A DNA stretch of 64,000 nt from assembly GCA_018136815.1 (NCBI GenBank), contig CM030931.1, positions 3,339,801 through 3,403,800 on the forward strand. The letters run 5' to 3'. Position 1 is the stretch's first letter. Every line of letters begins with the position of its first letter. The notes under the pieces were generated by a model. The model did no database searches. It had not been told where the DNA came from and worked only from the letters and a program-made list of their open reading frames with translations. This document shows positions 38,901 to 54,418 of this stretch, in pieces. Position numbers and translations under genes: made by a program. Origin of the DNA: Isochrysis galbana (lineage: Eukaryota > Haptophyta > Isochrysidales > Isochrysidaceae).

Positions 38901-40548
38901 CACTACAAGCTCGCATGATGAGCAGCATGGGCCTGTCTTCTTGGAGAGCAAGTCTCCATCGCGGCGTGATGTCTCGCATCGCGCTCCAATGCGTCCGACC
39001 CCCTCAGCGAGCGCCACGCAGTCGAAAAGGACTAGGATTACCCCGGCCATCGAGGTGAGCCTCGACCGCTCGCCCCCTCTCGGCTTGCCGCGGATGATCC
39101 TACGTGCATCCGCGGCGGCCGCGGCGGAGGCAGAGGCCAAGGCGGAGGTCAAGGCGGCAGAGGTAGCACTTGCCAAGCGGGAGGCGGAGGTGGCCCTAGA
39201 GCTTGCCTCTCAGGCCGCCGTGGACGTCGCAAGGCGCCAGGTAGAGGCGGCGCAGGCGACGGCCGAGTCAGCGGCGACGGAGTTAGCGGCGGCCCTTGCC
39301 GCACTCGGGGCGCTGCGCAAGGCGGAGGAGCAAGTGGAAGCAGAGGCGGCCAAGGTGTGGGACGAGCACGTCGTAGCAAATGAGGAAGATCCTAGGCCGT
39401 CGCTGACCGAAGGAGACGCGGGTGACCTCTCTGGCCTCAAGGTTTTGGGCACGGCGATCTCGCGCGAGAACGCCCCAGGGCCTGCTGACGATCTGCAGCT
39501 GTCGGCGCGCTCCAGTGTCGCAGAAGAAGCGCTACGCGTGGCGCTCGACGCCCTTGAAGGGCGAGGCACTGCGCCAGAGGAAATGATTGAGCGCGCGCTC
39601 GCCCGGAGCCGACCGGCAGGTGCGGCAGGTGCCGGCGGAGGACTTGGGCTCGACGAGGAGACGCTATCTGCCGCCATCGGAGCCCTACAGGTCGAAGCCG
39701 AGGCACCTGAATGCTCCGAGGCGCAGCGGTACGCGCTGCGCAAGAAGATGCGCGCTTTGGGCGCACATCTGCGCCGGCTGCAGGGCGACCGTGAGGAGAT
39801 CGCTCGAGCCCAGGCGGAGCGAACACCGCGTGGGCGCGCCCCGCGCCCCTTCGCCTATGTCCACATGGGTTTGGCTGCCGATGCGCCGGGCGCCGCCCCG
39901 TCGTCCCCTCCGAGGCTTGCGCCACCAAAGACACGGTCGGTGGGCAAGGGCTCAGCCCCAGAGCATTGTCGGTCTCCTCCCGCGCTGCAAGAGGCAAGCT
40001 CCCGCCTCTCGACCTCCATGGCCACGCCGTTGGATGCCCCTCGCGCCGTTTCCTCCCGCAAGTACTTTTCTGCCGAGGTGGCCACGATGGCGCGCAATTT
40101 TGTCCGCACGGGCCGGTGGCGCCAAGTCGATCGGATGCTCACAGCGCCATCGCTGGTGCCGGCGAGGCGGCGGGCGCCCAAGGCATCGGTGCCGCTGCGT
40201 TTGCGACAGCCAGCACCTCCAGTTGAGCAATTGCCTGTCCAGCGGTACATGTTGCGCTCCTCGCCGCCCATGAGCCGCGCGCGTGCCGCTGCCTCGCGGA
40301 AGACTGCCGCCGACCCAGCTCCAACCGTGGCTCTGCGGCCCCCGCCACCTGCGCCACCCCCCCCACGTTTTTGGTCGAGTCACTACTCGAGGCGTTCAAC
40401 GCGCCACCGCAGCGCCTCGCACCGCGTCGAGCCTCGTCTTCGCCCGCGTTTCGACGGTCCCCGCCGCCGCGAAGCAGATCGCCAGTGTGCAGAATGCCCC
40501 TGCAGGACACGGGCAATCCTTCCGCCTCTCCTTCCGGAATCAGGCTGA
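35905..40548 (+). CDS. Myosin-like protein with degenerate motor head, IQ motifs and Ala/Glu-rich coiled coil (1547 aa as read)
   Basis: Head features of myosin are visible: ALADEVYSRLLIWLVTHINR in the myosin upper-50K helix; the preceding segment SADDIAGLFALLNASVRLAEV and AAANLGVTEKALRAALS; a lower-50K-like HAPGG...YRLCG segment; and converter-like HPYVAPAADWLRRYGGLLG. The nucleotide-binding elements do not look functional. The P-loop position reads GGSGATSV (36145-36168), lacking the Lys; switch I (NNSSRFGK) is not found; switch II (DIxGFE) is replaced by DPMQLHP. The neck has about five IQ-type motifs, such as VQARVRGVAAR, LQAAWRGRSTR, LQAYARGLRVR and LQRVGRGFVGR (38210-38510). A long Ala/Glu heptad-like coil follows (39110-39360). 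The start is the first ATG of the frame. At a C8 run near 40360 a second frame takes over with similar Ser/Pro/Arg composition and runs to 40961, so the true C-terminus may lie there. Confidence 0.75.
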   Translation: MDTWLETLPADVLLAEEWSSGEELARSATLHRSSCCHIGPCLSILPRLPHSHASEPASKLGQREGERLIGRGTQRALVFVGGSGATSVPLIAALTASIAASVPRAQRERRERLLSAARECHALLCAFTCAAADGSAGSSGVPAPGRLFHTQEWVVEAPPTGGDARALPLVSVRMPLLARRTAGSQPFCTKCWAASLFAQLADDPAAKKRQRTHMESGRAALRGLCARTGMSADDIAGLFALLNASVRLAEVRWYVLPGQQSPPDFKDELAARAFRAAAANLGVTEKALRAALSPSTQSWSEAALADEVYSRLLIWLVTHINRSLQRAADADDSSGGGGAEHELVHRGSGGRLLLVDPMQLHPAADHDPDLDGLLASLFCEGLFEQAATPAVAHSVAVDPPGHNVCALEGELFTAAEGACPHLGSSVAMRVLRALSPVVEASTHRAKKASGDWANDLAQAMAGARDRLLCEHGGDEEWVTLRHAPGGLEASYRLCGASAAPRDRVDATHRNGSPGLLDSAAAEWHSAGGATAVLGALSSSTSPFVRSIALSSSANAGANGPSLSTDDATSSWATLAGRTAALLGALNRLAGGVVRTVVCLDVQGTPWDESVDSPSGEGPAVAGIGRNGHGHSFSRGIHGTSPTATGFDGAGRTAPATTAAAGSPLPALLTVLAAYAQRAVDGHPYVAPAADWLRRYGGLLGCPPPHGRLSTGRRRMSRTADSDVEALAALLRVLGAEEPSIIVQDGVVRLSAAALRSAEATLGSVSTHLLRVQARVRGVAARALVTNTRRAQATRVHAALFLQAAWRGRSTRIEVSIMRVARAEARRAAVASAVPMLQAYARGLRVRSAWRRARALARLQRVGRGFVGRLHAARTRFLVTSEPSRHRLARWVDGIIVRRRFVKLTLAVRTIQHACCQAIARWERAGVREARDDYHRRRDTAVRQLAALRDQLAGENVDGAHARALNQRIAHKVFYLRQSRIDLVDVLRRARRRRPPAQRRTTSSHDEQHGPVFLESKSPSRRDVSHRAPMRPTPSASATQSKRTRITPAIEVSLDRSPPLGLPRMILRASAAAAAEAEAKAEVKAAEVALAKREAEVALELASQAAVDVARRQVEAAQATAESAATELAAALAALGALRKAEEQVEAEAAKVWDEHVVANEEDPRPSLTEGDAGDLSGLKVLGTAISRENAPGPADDLQLSARSSVAEEALRVALDALEGRGTAPEEMIERALARSRPAGAAGAGGGLGLDEETLSAAIGALQVEAEAPECSEAQRYALRKKMRALGAHLRRLQGDREEIARAQAERTPRGRAPRPFAYVHMGLAADAPGAAPSSPPRLAPPKTRSVGKGSAPEHCRSPPALQEASSRLSTSMATPLDAPRAVSSRKYFSAEVATMARNFVRTGRWRQVDRMLTAPSLVPARRRAPKASVPLRLRQPAPPVEQLPVQRYMLRSSPPMSRARAAASRKTAADPAPTVALRPPPPAPPPPRFWSSHYSRRSTRHRSASHRVEPRLRPRFDGPRRREADRQCAECPCRTRAILPPLLPESG

Positions 40549-40961
40549 GCGGCGCACGCTCGCCTCTAATGCACCACCTGTCATCCTCAAGCCCGCCCAC
40601 AGTGACAACGCGCAACGGCGACGCTCATGCTACGCTGCGCCGCCCCCCAAGGTCATCTTCACCTACGGGGTTGGCTCGTATGTCGACCGACTGTGCGAGG
40701 CAGCGGGGTGATTTCGAGCAGTTCCCGAACGAACGATATAGCAAGGCTGGCGTGTACTCTCTGCACGGCGCGCCGAGTCCTGCTGGCTCAGCGCACGGCC
40801 GCCGGCCCAAGACACCGGTGACACCCATCGCAAGCGGTATCAGTGGATCTGGCGCACGGCGCGTGCCACCATCACCGGTGCCTCGCTTCGCTGTCAACCT
40901 CGGTGGCCCCGGTGCGGCTCTGCGAAGCGCAACGACGCCCTCACGGCGGCCAATTGCATGA
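40371..40961 (+). CDS. Probable C-terminal continuation of the myosin-like protein in another frame
   Basis: Opens where the preceding long frame meets ACCCCCCCCACG. It is rich in Ser/Pro/Arg with phosphorylation-like SP motifs (RRSPPPRSRSPVCR) and contains FEQFPNERYSKAGVYSLHG, which looks like genuine coding. It has no obvious function of its own. Either a one-base error or polymorphism in the C-run, or a short intron, would connect it to the frame ending at 40548. Confidence 0.5.
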   Translation: MVESLLEAFNAPPQRLAPRRASSSPAFRRSPPPRSRSPVCRMPLQDTGNPSASPSGIRLSGARSPLMHHLSSSSPPTVTTRNGDAHATLRRPPRSSSPTGLARMSTDCARQRGDFEQFPNERYSKAGVYSLHGAPSPAGSAHGRRPKTPVTPIASGISGSGARRVPPSPVPRFAVNLGGPGAALRSATTPSRRPIA

Positions 40962-41812
40962 GGTCCTCGTTGGCGGTGTTCCCTTGCGTAGCATTGGACC
41001 GCCCCTCGGGATATATCGGAGGCCCCTCAGGGCGTGCTGCCGCGGCTGCGCGCGCCTTGCTCTGGCTTTGAGTCGCCCATGATGATGGGTGTCAAAGCTA
41101 GTGGCCACCTCTAATCTATGGGGGGATGTCAGCGACGCGAGATCCCTTACCACCGAGTCTCCAATCCTCAAGGACTTCACACCCACCTCTCGCTCCATCG
41201 CACTCGTTGCACGTGGAGCCTGGGGATGGTAGGAAATGTTGCGTAGGCAATCAGTGGTAATCACCCTCACCGATCTATTGAATGTGCTTGTCCACGCAGC
41301 CTAGACCTAGAAAATGGGGTGATTTAGTTGGTCGCCCGGTCGCCGGGCGCGCTTTCACAAGGTGCACACGCTCCTGAAGACAAGGACAAGCGATGGTGAG
41401 GACGTTGGGGATATCTATCGTCCCAGTTCTAAGCCTGCCTTGTGTGGTCGTTCTCTTACCGCCCTTGGTTAGCTTGTATGGGATGCCTTGCTGAAAAGAA
41501 AACTCTTGAAGATGCCGCTAATGCTACTAGCCTATCACCCACTACTGGGAAGTCGCCTACGGCCTACGGCGCCCTCCCTAAGAGTCACCCGCGCCACTCA
41601 ACATGACGAGCGCGTGCTCTGAAAAAATGCTAAATATTCTCACCACGCGCGCGGCCTTGGCCTTGACCTTATACCTCGTAGCCACGCCCTTTCTCCTTTC
41701 CGCTCCCTTCTCCTGCCTCGCGGCGAGTCTCATCGTGCTCTACTTAGGGGTAAGGGATTTGGGGTTTCCGGTGATGGGCGGCGTGTGCCGGCCCTCGATG
41801 GTCTAGTTCTAT
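40962..41812. other. Intergenic, no gene seen
   Basis: Downstream of the myosin-like gene; short frames only, no recognised repeats. Confidence 0.45.
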
Positions 41813-41814
41813 TA

Positions 41815-42429
41815 GGGCGGTCAAGCAGGGGCTTTTTAGCTATTAGTAAGGGTGCCGGGCTGGCCATTGCTTTTGACCGTGGCGCGATGCCTAATAAAAA
41901 AGCTCCGGGGGGGGGGGCACCTGCCGCCACGAAAATCTTCACCAAGAAATGGTGCGATTCGCCCCCCCTCTTCCCCCCTCCGTCACGCGCGTTCACGCTC
42001 TGGCATAAATCTCGCCCTGGTCGCACTAGCACTAGCACTAGCACTAGCACTTGAAATGACAAAATACGGGCCTAAAGGTGGCTAACACTCTGCACGGACA
42101 ACACTCAACGCATGCCGCACAAGCCACGAAAAACCGCAAACCACCCACAGCAAGAACTCACACGACACAAGACGGGCGGTCGCCCGATGTCGCTGGAGGG
42201 AGGATAGAACGAGAGGGGGGCGCGAGCGGCCCCCATTGACCCCCACTTGTAAAAGTAAAAGTAGGTTCGATGGCGGGAGGGAGAGGAGCGGCGAATTGCA
42301 CCATTTCCTGGCGAAGATTTTCGTGGCGGCAGGTGGCCCCCCTGGAGGTCTTATATTGAGCATCGCGCCACGGTCAAAAAAAGCATCCCAACCCTTATTA
42401 ATAGTTTAAAAGCCCCTGTTTGACCGCCC
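41815..42429. mobile_element. Repeat F, two-armed: non-autonomous TIR element (615 bp, TA flanks)
   Basis: Left arm (41815-~41968) and right arm (~42280-42429) are inverted copies of ~150 bp: GGGCGGTCAA-CAGGGGCTTTT...GACCGTGGCGCGATGC...CGAAAATCTTC-CCA-GAAATGGTGC. TA flanks both ends (41813-41814 and 42430-42431), as expected for Tc1/mariner-type target duplications, although a two-base duplication is weak evidence. The interior (41970-42280) has a (GCACTA)n stretch and no transposase, so this is MITE-like. A one-armed relative is at 23325-23471. Confidence 0.75.
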
Positions 42430-42610
42430 TACCGGTTGTACATACAATCGCACATGATAACAGACAGCGAGATTTGCGTCATAATAGGCGTTTGTAGCAC
42501 ATGCATCACTCGCTAAGGTCGTCCTCCGCCAAGTGGAAGCGCTGCCAAGAAGCATGCAGACTTCAAGTAGCAAGCAGGACGTAGGAGGGACGCAGGCCTC
42601 GATCATTTCA

Positions 42611-43199
42611 TCAAGATTCGCCCTCTCTTGGGCTCCAAGTTGAATGAAGCACCCACACCTCACAAAGGTGACCTTGTTTGGTACAACGTGAAGATTTTGA
42701 TCGTGGAAGGGGAGCTGACATAAAATAGACAAAGCCCCAAGGACCCAGAACGACTCGCAAATGCAATCGAATGTGCCATAGCTCATACAGATGCCGCTGC
42801 AACCTCAACTGCAACGACCTTCGCTTCTCCTCAGCAATTATCCACTCTACTCCTTCCTCATCTCTGTACTTCAATACCAGCCGGGCTGCATGCGGCGTCG
42901 TACGCTGCACCTGCAAACTGCTGCCTTGTCGCGGATTGCCGTTCACGTGCGAACGGTACATGGCATATAGAGAAGCTGCTGCGCCTTTTCCCCGGGCGGC
43001 GAGCGGCCGTTCTCCCTGATGGTCGCACACAATTTGACAGTCGCGTCACGCGAAAGATAGTCAGGAGAGAAGGTCATCTTGAGCGCCGAGTTGAGGATGA
43101 CACAGGGTTTCCACCGGGAATTGCGCCCCACCGCGAAAGCAAAAGGGTGTGCACCAACCGCACTCGACGGCACCCGCGCAATGCCACCATTCGGTGATC
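42611..43199 (-). other. Possible further 3' exons of the 43200-43997 gene
   Basis: Minus-strand stretches with protein-like character, each in a frame different from the gene upstream: KMTFSPDYLSRDATVKLC (near 43060) and ARLVLKYRDEEGVEWIIAEE (near 42840). They could be exons continuing the upstream gene or remnants of it. No clean splice pairs were worked out. Confidence 0.35.
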
Positions 43200-43997
43200 C
43201 TAGAGGGTCTGCGCAAGGGACGTCTCCACTGGTAACGACGGCTCTGCCTCCTCCGCATCTTCGTTGCGCCGCAGCTGGCCAGTTGCAAGCTTCCCGTTGT
43301 GCCACGGGCGGGGTGGGATGGCAGGGACAACCGCGAAGCCTGGCTCCGCGCCCGCGCCTGGATACGCCATGCACATCCACATAAGGACAATCTCTGCCAG
43401 CGACGCCTCGATGGCGAACGGGCGCATCGGCACGCCGCGCCGCAGGTGCGCTTGATGCATGTACAGCCGCCCCACGAAGATACGAGGCAACAAGCGGCTC
43501 GATGTTAGGTTGAGAAACGCCCGGAGGGGGCCGAGCCATCGGCGCGTGGAGGTGGTCGGTAAGTCGGCCCCATCGCCAAGGGATAGCTTGGCGGGCGCGA
43601 CGGCCGCCGCGCTCTCGGCAAGGTCATGCGGCGGCAACCGCAGGTCAGACACGTCTTCTCCTGGCAGGCTGGAAAGTGCGTTTAGCCTTCGGATGGCGCG
43701 GTCAACGTCATCGAGCGTGGCATCAATGCCTGGCGGATCGTGAGGCGCCATGAGCAGGTGCAGCTCCTCGACCACCACGCGCTGCTTGATCAGGTCGACC
43801 GCGAGCGCTGTGCAGGTGACACGCTCAAGCCGCATCGGTAGTACTCCGCCTGTCTCACCGAAGATCATCTGGAGAAGCGCGGGCATGATGCGTACCTCTC
43901 TCATCTCGAGCAGTCCGGGCCGCGACATCCGCTTCCTCCCGCCCCCGAAAAGGGGGTTGAGCAGCGCGCCCATCGCTGCATCGAGCAGTTGTGACAT
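43200..43997 (-). CDS. Uncharacterised protein, 265 aa as read (possible N-terminal exon of a longer protein)
   Basis: The frame extends upstream only through Arg/Glu repeats encoded by (CT)n, so the start is set at the ATG 43997 (MSQLLDAAMGALLNPLFGGG). The segment GVLPMRLERVTCTALAVDLIKQRVVVEELHLLMAP has the alternating pattern seen near the start of chorein/VPS13-type lipid-transfer proteins, but the match is faint and I do not assign the family. A second strand-rich segment is RIFVGRLYMHQAHLRRG. The read-through to a stop at 43200 ends in acidic low-complexity sequence, so the last ~25 residues may be intronic. The coding-strand 5' leader is a long GA-rich tract (44030-44180). Confidence 0.6.
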   Translation of the reverse strand: MSQLLDAAMGALLNPLFGGGRKRMSRPGLLEMREVRIMPALLQMIFGETGGVLPMRLERVTCTALAVDLIKQRVVVEELHLLMAPHDPPGIDATLDDVDRAIRRLNALSSLPGEDVSDLRLPPHDLAESAAAVAPAKLSLGDGADLPTTSTRRWLGPLRAFLNLTSSRLLPRIFVGRLYMHQAHLRRGVPMRPFAIEASLAEIVLMWMCMAYPGAGAEPGFAVVPAIPPRPWHNGKLATGQLRRNEDAEEAEPSLPVETSLAQTL

Positions 43998-44029
43998 ACC
44001 GGCCGACCGCCGTTCCGTCCCTTCTTCAC

Positions 44030-44038
44030 GCTTTCTTG

Positions 44039-44076
<38 letters not shown>

Positions 44077-44180
44077 CCCCCCCCCCCCCCCTCTCTCTCT
44101 TCCCCCCCCCCCCCCCCCCTCTCCTCCCCCCACTCTCCCTCTCCTTCTCCCTCTCCCTCTCCCTCTCTCGTTCGTTCGCT
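44030..44180 (+). repeat. (CT)n / poly-C low-complexity tract upstream of the minus-strand gene
   Basis: (CT)n at 44045-44073, C-runs at 44074-44091 and 44104-44119, then CTCC repeats. Long Arg/Glu or Leu/Ser frames over it are artefacts of the repeat. Confidence 0.85.
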
Positions 44181-44843
44181 CGCTCGCTCCCGCTCAGATC
44201 GGGGCTCGCACGTCGCTGGGAGGTCCTGTGTGGCTCGCAGCCAGGCCAGTCGCAATCTCGGGGGAGAGGAGACAGAGAGAAAGGAGAGGGAGAGAGAGGG
44301 AGAGAGACTGTTTGCTCCCCCGCGCCGCGCTCGCCGCCGCCGCCGACGGGCCACGCAAAGGAAGGAAGAGAGGGAAGAAGGCTGGATGAGTTTTATAGTA
44401 CTCCTAGACACTATGTCGGTGGTCCCGTCGGGGGCACAACTTCACCATTTTATAATTGAGAGTCCTCCCGATCTCGCCTCCTTCCTCTAAAGTACTGTTG
44501 TACTCTAGAGTACTCTGTGAACGCGTGTTTATGTATTACATCGAACCATCTTTCTTATGTATTTATGTATTCATGTATAGATCGAACCATGTATTCATGT
44601 ATTACAATTACTGTAACCTCTAGACTCTCTCTTGCGCTCGAGAGTTTTCTTTTTGAGGTTCTAGTACTACTACTATGATCTGAGACGTCGGCGCTGTCAG
44701 TCAGTGGTGGTCTCTTCTACGCCGCGTGCCGAGAGAAGCGACTCGGCATCACCCTCTCGAACATATGATAAAGAGGCCCAAGACAAAGGAAACAAACCCT
44801 CCTCTCTCGGTGGCTCTCCGCCGAGGTCTGCAGGTCTCGTGGG

Positions 44844-50018
<5,175 letters not shown>

Positions 50019-51101
50019 CGGCGTGCCGCCGTCCTCGTTGCGTCCACGTCGAGCCAGTGTGCGTGCGCGCAGTAGTGCCCGCCACCACCTGGCGCCGCGG
50101 CGGGATCCAGGCCACCTCTCCCATAAGGCCCATGTGGTATGCAGCGAGGGCGTGCCCAAGTGTGTTGCCGCGCAACGTGGCGCTCCGCCGGGCGTCGTGT
50201 GGTGAGCGGTGTATCGACATCTTCCTTTACTCCAGGCGCCTCCAGCTGCTCAGCACCGAGAGATTGGCATGGGAGAGTTCCGGCAGGTTCCCCTTTGCTT
50301 GGTGGTGCGATTCGGCTGTCCTACGAGAGAGTGAGAGATATGGGCCACGCAGTGCTGGCGTTGCGCTTAGAGATTGACATGCGACGACGGACTGATTCCG
50401 GCCAAGAGGGACGAGTCGTTCATTGTTGAGCGCCTTTGTCGCCCTAGGTTCTCGGCGACGAACCCATTGCAGCAAGCGGCGACAGACAGCGCGGCGGCCG
50501 GGCCGACGGCAAGGGCAGGGGGAAAGGGGGGAGGGGGGGGGGCGGGGAACGGACGGCAGGGAGAGGGGATTTCTCACAGTATTTCTTTTTCTTTTTGCTT
50601 GTCGGGTTCATCCTACTTTACCCCCTCTACAAGACTGCGAGAAGAGTGACACAGTGACACAAATTTTAGGGGAGATTTACTTTGTTTGACGAACCATTTA
50701 AAAGCGAGATTGTAGAATGCTCCAGAGTGCCGCCGAAACGACGCACCGGCGCGCCCAGAGCCCAGAGCCTCTTCTCTCGCGCGCGGAGGAGCCGCGGCCG
50801 CCAGCGAGGCTGACCCATGCCGTCGCGCGGGAGGTTGACGTTGGCGTGCATGGCAGCAGCGAGTAGCGAGGGCAAGAAGCGAGCCAGAAGCGGAGCTGGA
50901 GGCACACCTCCTCCGCATGCACCGGACGGTGCTCGCGGCAGTGCAGCAAGAGGCGCAGGCGCGCAGGCGCGCCAGCTGCGGCAGCGGATCGTTGACCGGC
51001 TCGCTTACGTTGGCGAGTACGAGCACATGCTGCTCGCCGATCGCCGACAAAGCGGCGCGCGCGGCGCGTGATCGAACGGTCAGAGGGTGGCTGGCGAGTG
51101 T
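50019..51101. other. Downstream flank of the ankyrin gene, no firm gene
   Basis: A short plus-strand frame from an ATG at 50850 to 51071 (73 codons, containing RIVDRLAYVGEYEHMLLAD) looks protein-like and may be a small gene or an exon, but nothing else supports it. The rest is stop-rich. Confidence 0.3.
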
Positions 51102-51287
51102 CGGCCTGGCACCATCGCGGTAACCAGGGCGGCGAGGAGGAGAGAGAGCGACGCCATCGCTCGCGCTCTCTCCAGAACAGAACCGGATAAAAATCTCTTT
51201 ACAAACCCTAACCCCCACTACCTCACGCACACTCACGGTCTCACGGTAACAGGTAGGAAACTAACGTCTAACGTAATCAGAGTGGGC
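51102..51287 (+). repeat. Dispersed repeat G, copy 2
   Basis: Near-identical partner of 34122-34305 in the same orientation. It differs by scattered substitutions and a few small indels. Confidence 0.75.
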
Positions 51288-51639
51288 GCGTGAGGGGGGG
51301 GGGAAAGGGGAAAGAGGAAAAAGAAGAGAGGGGGGCCCGTCGCCTTTCCTCACGTGAAGAGAGAGACCTCCTCCTATGCGGAGTACGGGTACGACGCTTA
51401 CAACCAAACGTCGAAGAAGATTCACGGAGCCCGGAAGGGGCTCATCGGTCATCGGGAGAACGGGGAGGGCCAAAATGACGGGCATTTGACGGGAAAGGGG
51501 CACGGAACGCGAATCGGAGAGACGGAGAGCGTAGGAAAGGGCGCGGCGAGCAGATACCGCTTGTTTGGGACTCGTAGGGACTCGTAGACTCGAAAGGGTT
51601 ACTTGGAAGGCTCGGGGCTTTGGGACTCAGGGGCTTGGG

Positions 51640-51865
51640 GGGGGGGGAAGATCACCGGGGGGGGGGCGCGGGCCGCCGGACCATATCTAAGCCCTTTACC
51701 CCTATCCCCCTCCTAGTGTACGGGGTACGGGGGGAGTCGCCTGATGGCGCGGGGGGAAGGGCTGGGGGAGTGGGGGTGTAGAAAGTGTAAAGTAATGGAT
51801 GGGTCATGGGTCCATGGCCGCATGTGCATGTGCGGTAAGAGTAGTATTTTATAAGGTTTTTTTTT
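51640..51865 (+). repeat. Dispersed repeat C, copy 2
   Basis: Partner of 21003-21235 in the same orientation. Both have long G-runs at the left end and a T-run (GGTTTTTTTTT here) at the right end. Confidence 0.7.
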
Positions 51866-52259
51866 TGTGTGGATGGTGGGTGGTGTTGGCGAGTCTCTAG
51901 TCTAGAGAAGCCCCCTCCTGAGTCGCCGTAAATCAGAGTATGGGTGTCTGCGAAGCCGACTTCCTGCATTGTGGCGTGGCCTCCGGTGTTGCTGTATGTG
52001 CGGGCTGTTGGGGTGCGGCGGCTGGAGAGGAGAGAGGAGGGGAGCGGCGCGCGCTCCATGCTCCATGACCCTAGATTTTTAAAGATAGTTGAGAATACGT
52101 CAACGAAGAGCGGGGAGCAAGCCATGAATAGAAAAACCGCGGGGGCAATTCCGCTCACACGTAGACTCGGTGGCTGCCTCTCAAAAGCATAAACTGTACC
52201 TTCGTGCAACATCTCCCTACCTAGGCATTTCTTGGCACAGTGTAGCGCGCACGACGGCA
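51866..52259 (-). other. Possible coding remnant, unrecognised
   Basis: A minus-strand frame across ~52060-51880 contains TYSNTGGHATMQEVGFADT and HTLIYGDSGGGFS, which look protein-like. It has no recognised domain and lies between a repeat and the ankyrin gene's 3' end. Confidence 0.25.
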
Positions 52260-53042
52260 CTAATCGTAAGAGGGCGAGTTGGGCCCAAGCAGCTTTAAAA
52301 GCTTCGGCATGACATCGATCAGCTCGCCACCCTTACAGGCCATTTCAAAGGGCCGGCGACCCGCGGCGTCGCACGCCATCTTGTTTGCCCCTGCCAGGAC
52401 GAGCTGCTTGGCCACCTGCAAAGGATTGGGGACGAGCGTGCCTCAAGCTTGCGGTGGGTAGCATGGCTCGGCTACTACCGCCAGAGCTGATAAGGTAGAG
52501 CGGGTGCGACTAAGCACCTCGAAATTGCCCCAATATGCTGCTCGATGGAGTGCTGTGTAGCCAGAAGGCCCGGTGAGGTCTATTTGCTCTGGAACGAGCG
52601 CGTTGATGAGCGTCGCAGTCACATCGCAGTACCCTGCGCGGGCGGCCGTGTGGAGTGGCGTCCACCCGCTCGAGTCTCGCTGCACCGGGTTGGCGCCTCG
52701 GTGAAGCAGCAGCCCTGCAATGGTTGCCTTGCCTTTGCTGGCCGCAAAGTGGAGCGGCGCCTGGCCGTGCCTCGCGTCAGGCTCGTCGACCCTTGCACCC
52801 ACCTCATCGATGAACCACTGTGCGACCGAATCGTGCCCCTCCACGGCAAGCCAATGAAGCACGCCCATCCCGCCGCCGTCCTTGCACTCGACGTTGAGCC
52901 CACACGCAGGGTACTCCTCGTCGCCCACGAGCAGCTCGTGGATCGCCAGCTGGTCGCCCTCGTGAACCGCCTCCCAAAGCCGCGCCACGTCCTCAGGGTC
53001 GATCGGCTCTGTTGGCGCGGAGGACTCCCCCTCCTCACCCAT
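52260..53042 (-). CDS. Small ankyrin-repeat protein, two exons, 226 aa
   Basis: Exon 1 is 53042-52518 (175 codons). The intron is 52517-52416, 102 bp, GTGCTT...CTTTGCAG. Exon 2 is 52415-52260, ending in TAG. The join is in phase and completes an ankyrin helix: YWGNFE|VAKQLVLAGANK. About five ankyrin repeats are visible, such as MGVLHWLAVEGHDSVAQWFI, QAPLHFAASKGKATIAGLLL, WTPLHTAARAGYCDVTATLI and YTALHRAAYWGNFEVAKQLV. The N-terminus is acidic (MGEEGESSAPTEPIDPEDVA). Protein-protein interaction is the expected role; the partner is unknown. The start is the only in-frame ATG before the purine-rich upstream tract. Confidence 0.88.
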
Positions 53043-53640
53043 CCGATGCAGCCAAACGGCCGGCGGAGAGGCGGTCGAGGAGAGGGCGGGAGGGAAGCAG
53101 GGATGGAGGGAGGGTGGGAGGCGGGGGGAGGGAGGGGCCTCTTCCCGCTGTGGTGGTCGGTTTCAGCGACGGCGAGGGAGGCGAGGGGCAAAGAGAGGAG
53201 CTCTTTCTCTACTAAATTTTATTTTTGAAGTCCGCAGTTTTACATGTACCCTGTACTCTTTATTTTATCGTAGTTCGCAGTTCGCATATGAGAAATGCTT
53301 GCTGGAGCGTCATTTGGCATGGCCTTGTATGGCCAAAATGCACAATGTGGGACCCCGCGCCGCGAGGAGTCACCGGAGGAGCGTGTCGCATCCGCGATCG
53401 ACTCTCCACTCTCGATCATCGATCATCGATCTACTTTTATAACTATAACTATAACAACTGACCGACCGACGGACCGACCGACGGACCATCGCTCTTTTGT
53501 TTAAGTACCTTTCCCGTCGCGTTTCATCCTGCCCCGTCTCGCCTTCTTTGAACGTTTGTCTCCTTGCTCTTGCTCTTGCGAAGACTCTTGCTGCTTGCTG
53601 TCAATCAGGGGATGAGGGATGAGGGATGAGGGATGAAAGA
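53043..53640. other. Intergenic with purine-rich leader and tandem GACC motif
   Basis: 53043-53200 is purine-rich on the plus strand. At 53459-53492 GACCGACCGACG-type units repeat after an AACTAT run. No gene seen. Confidence 0.5.
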
Positions 53641-53648
53641 GAGGGAGG

Positions 53649-54060
<412 letters not shown>

Positions 54061-54418
54061 CACGAGCCATCCATGACACGAGCAACTTGTAGAAGTTACA
54101 ACCCGACAGTAGATTTGCGACCTATTCGTGGCGGGGGGGTTTAGTTTTTTAGTGGAAGAAGAGAGACGACGCCCGGACGCTGCACGTAGGGGCAGGGGGG
54201 GGGGGGGGAGGGGGGGAGTGTCAGGGTGGGAGAGGGAGAAGTAGTTATCAGGACGTAGATATGTGAAAGAAGTTCGGAGGGCGGGGCGGTACGTGAGACA
54301 CGACGACGCGCGGCGGAGGCGGGACTCAAAGGAAGGACCGCACGAGCCCATCCGAGCGAGAAAGGGAAAATCCTTCCGTTTACGCGAATAGATCCTCGAG
54401 GGACTGTGGAGAGAGCGA

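Noticed and set aside
35910-40270. Long frames antisense to the myosin-like gene
   Set aside because: They are shadows of high-G+C codon usage; none shows a domain, while the plus strand does.
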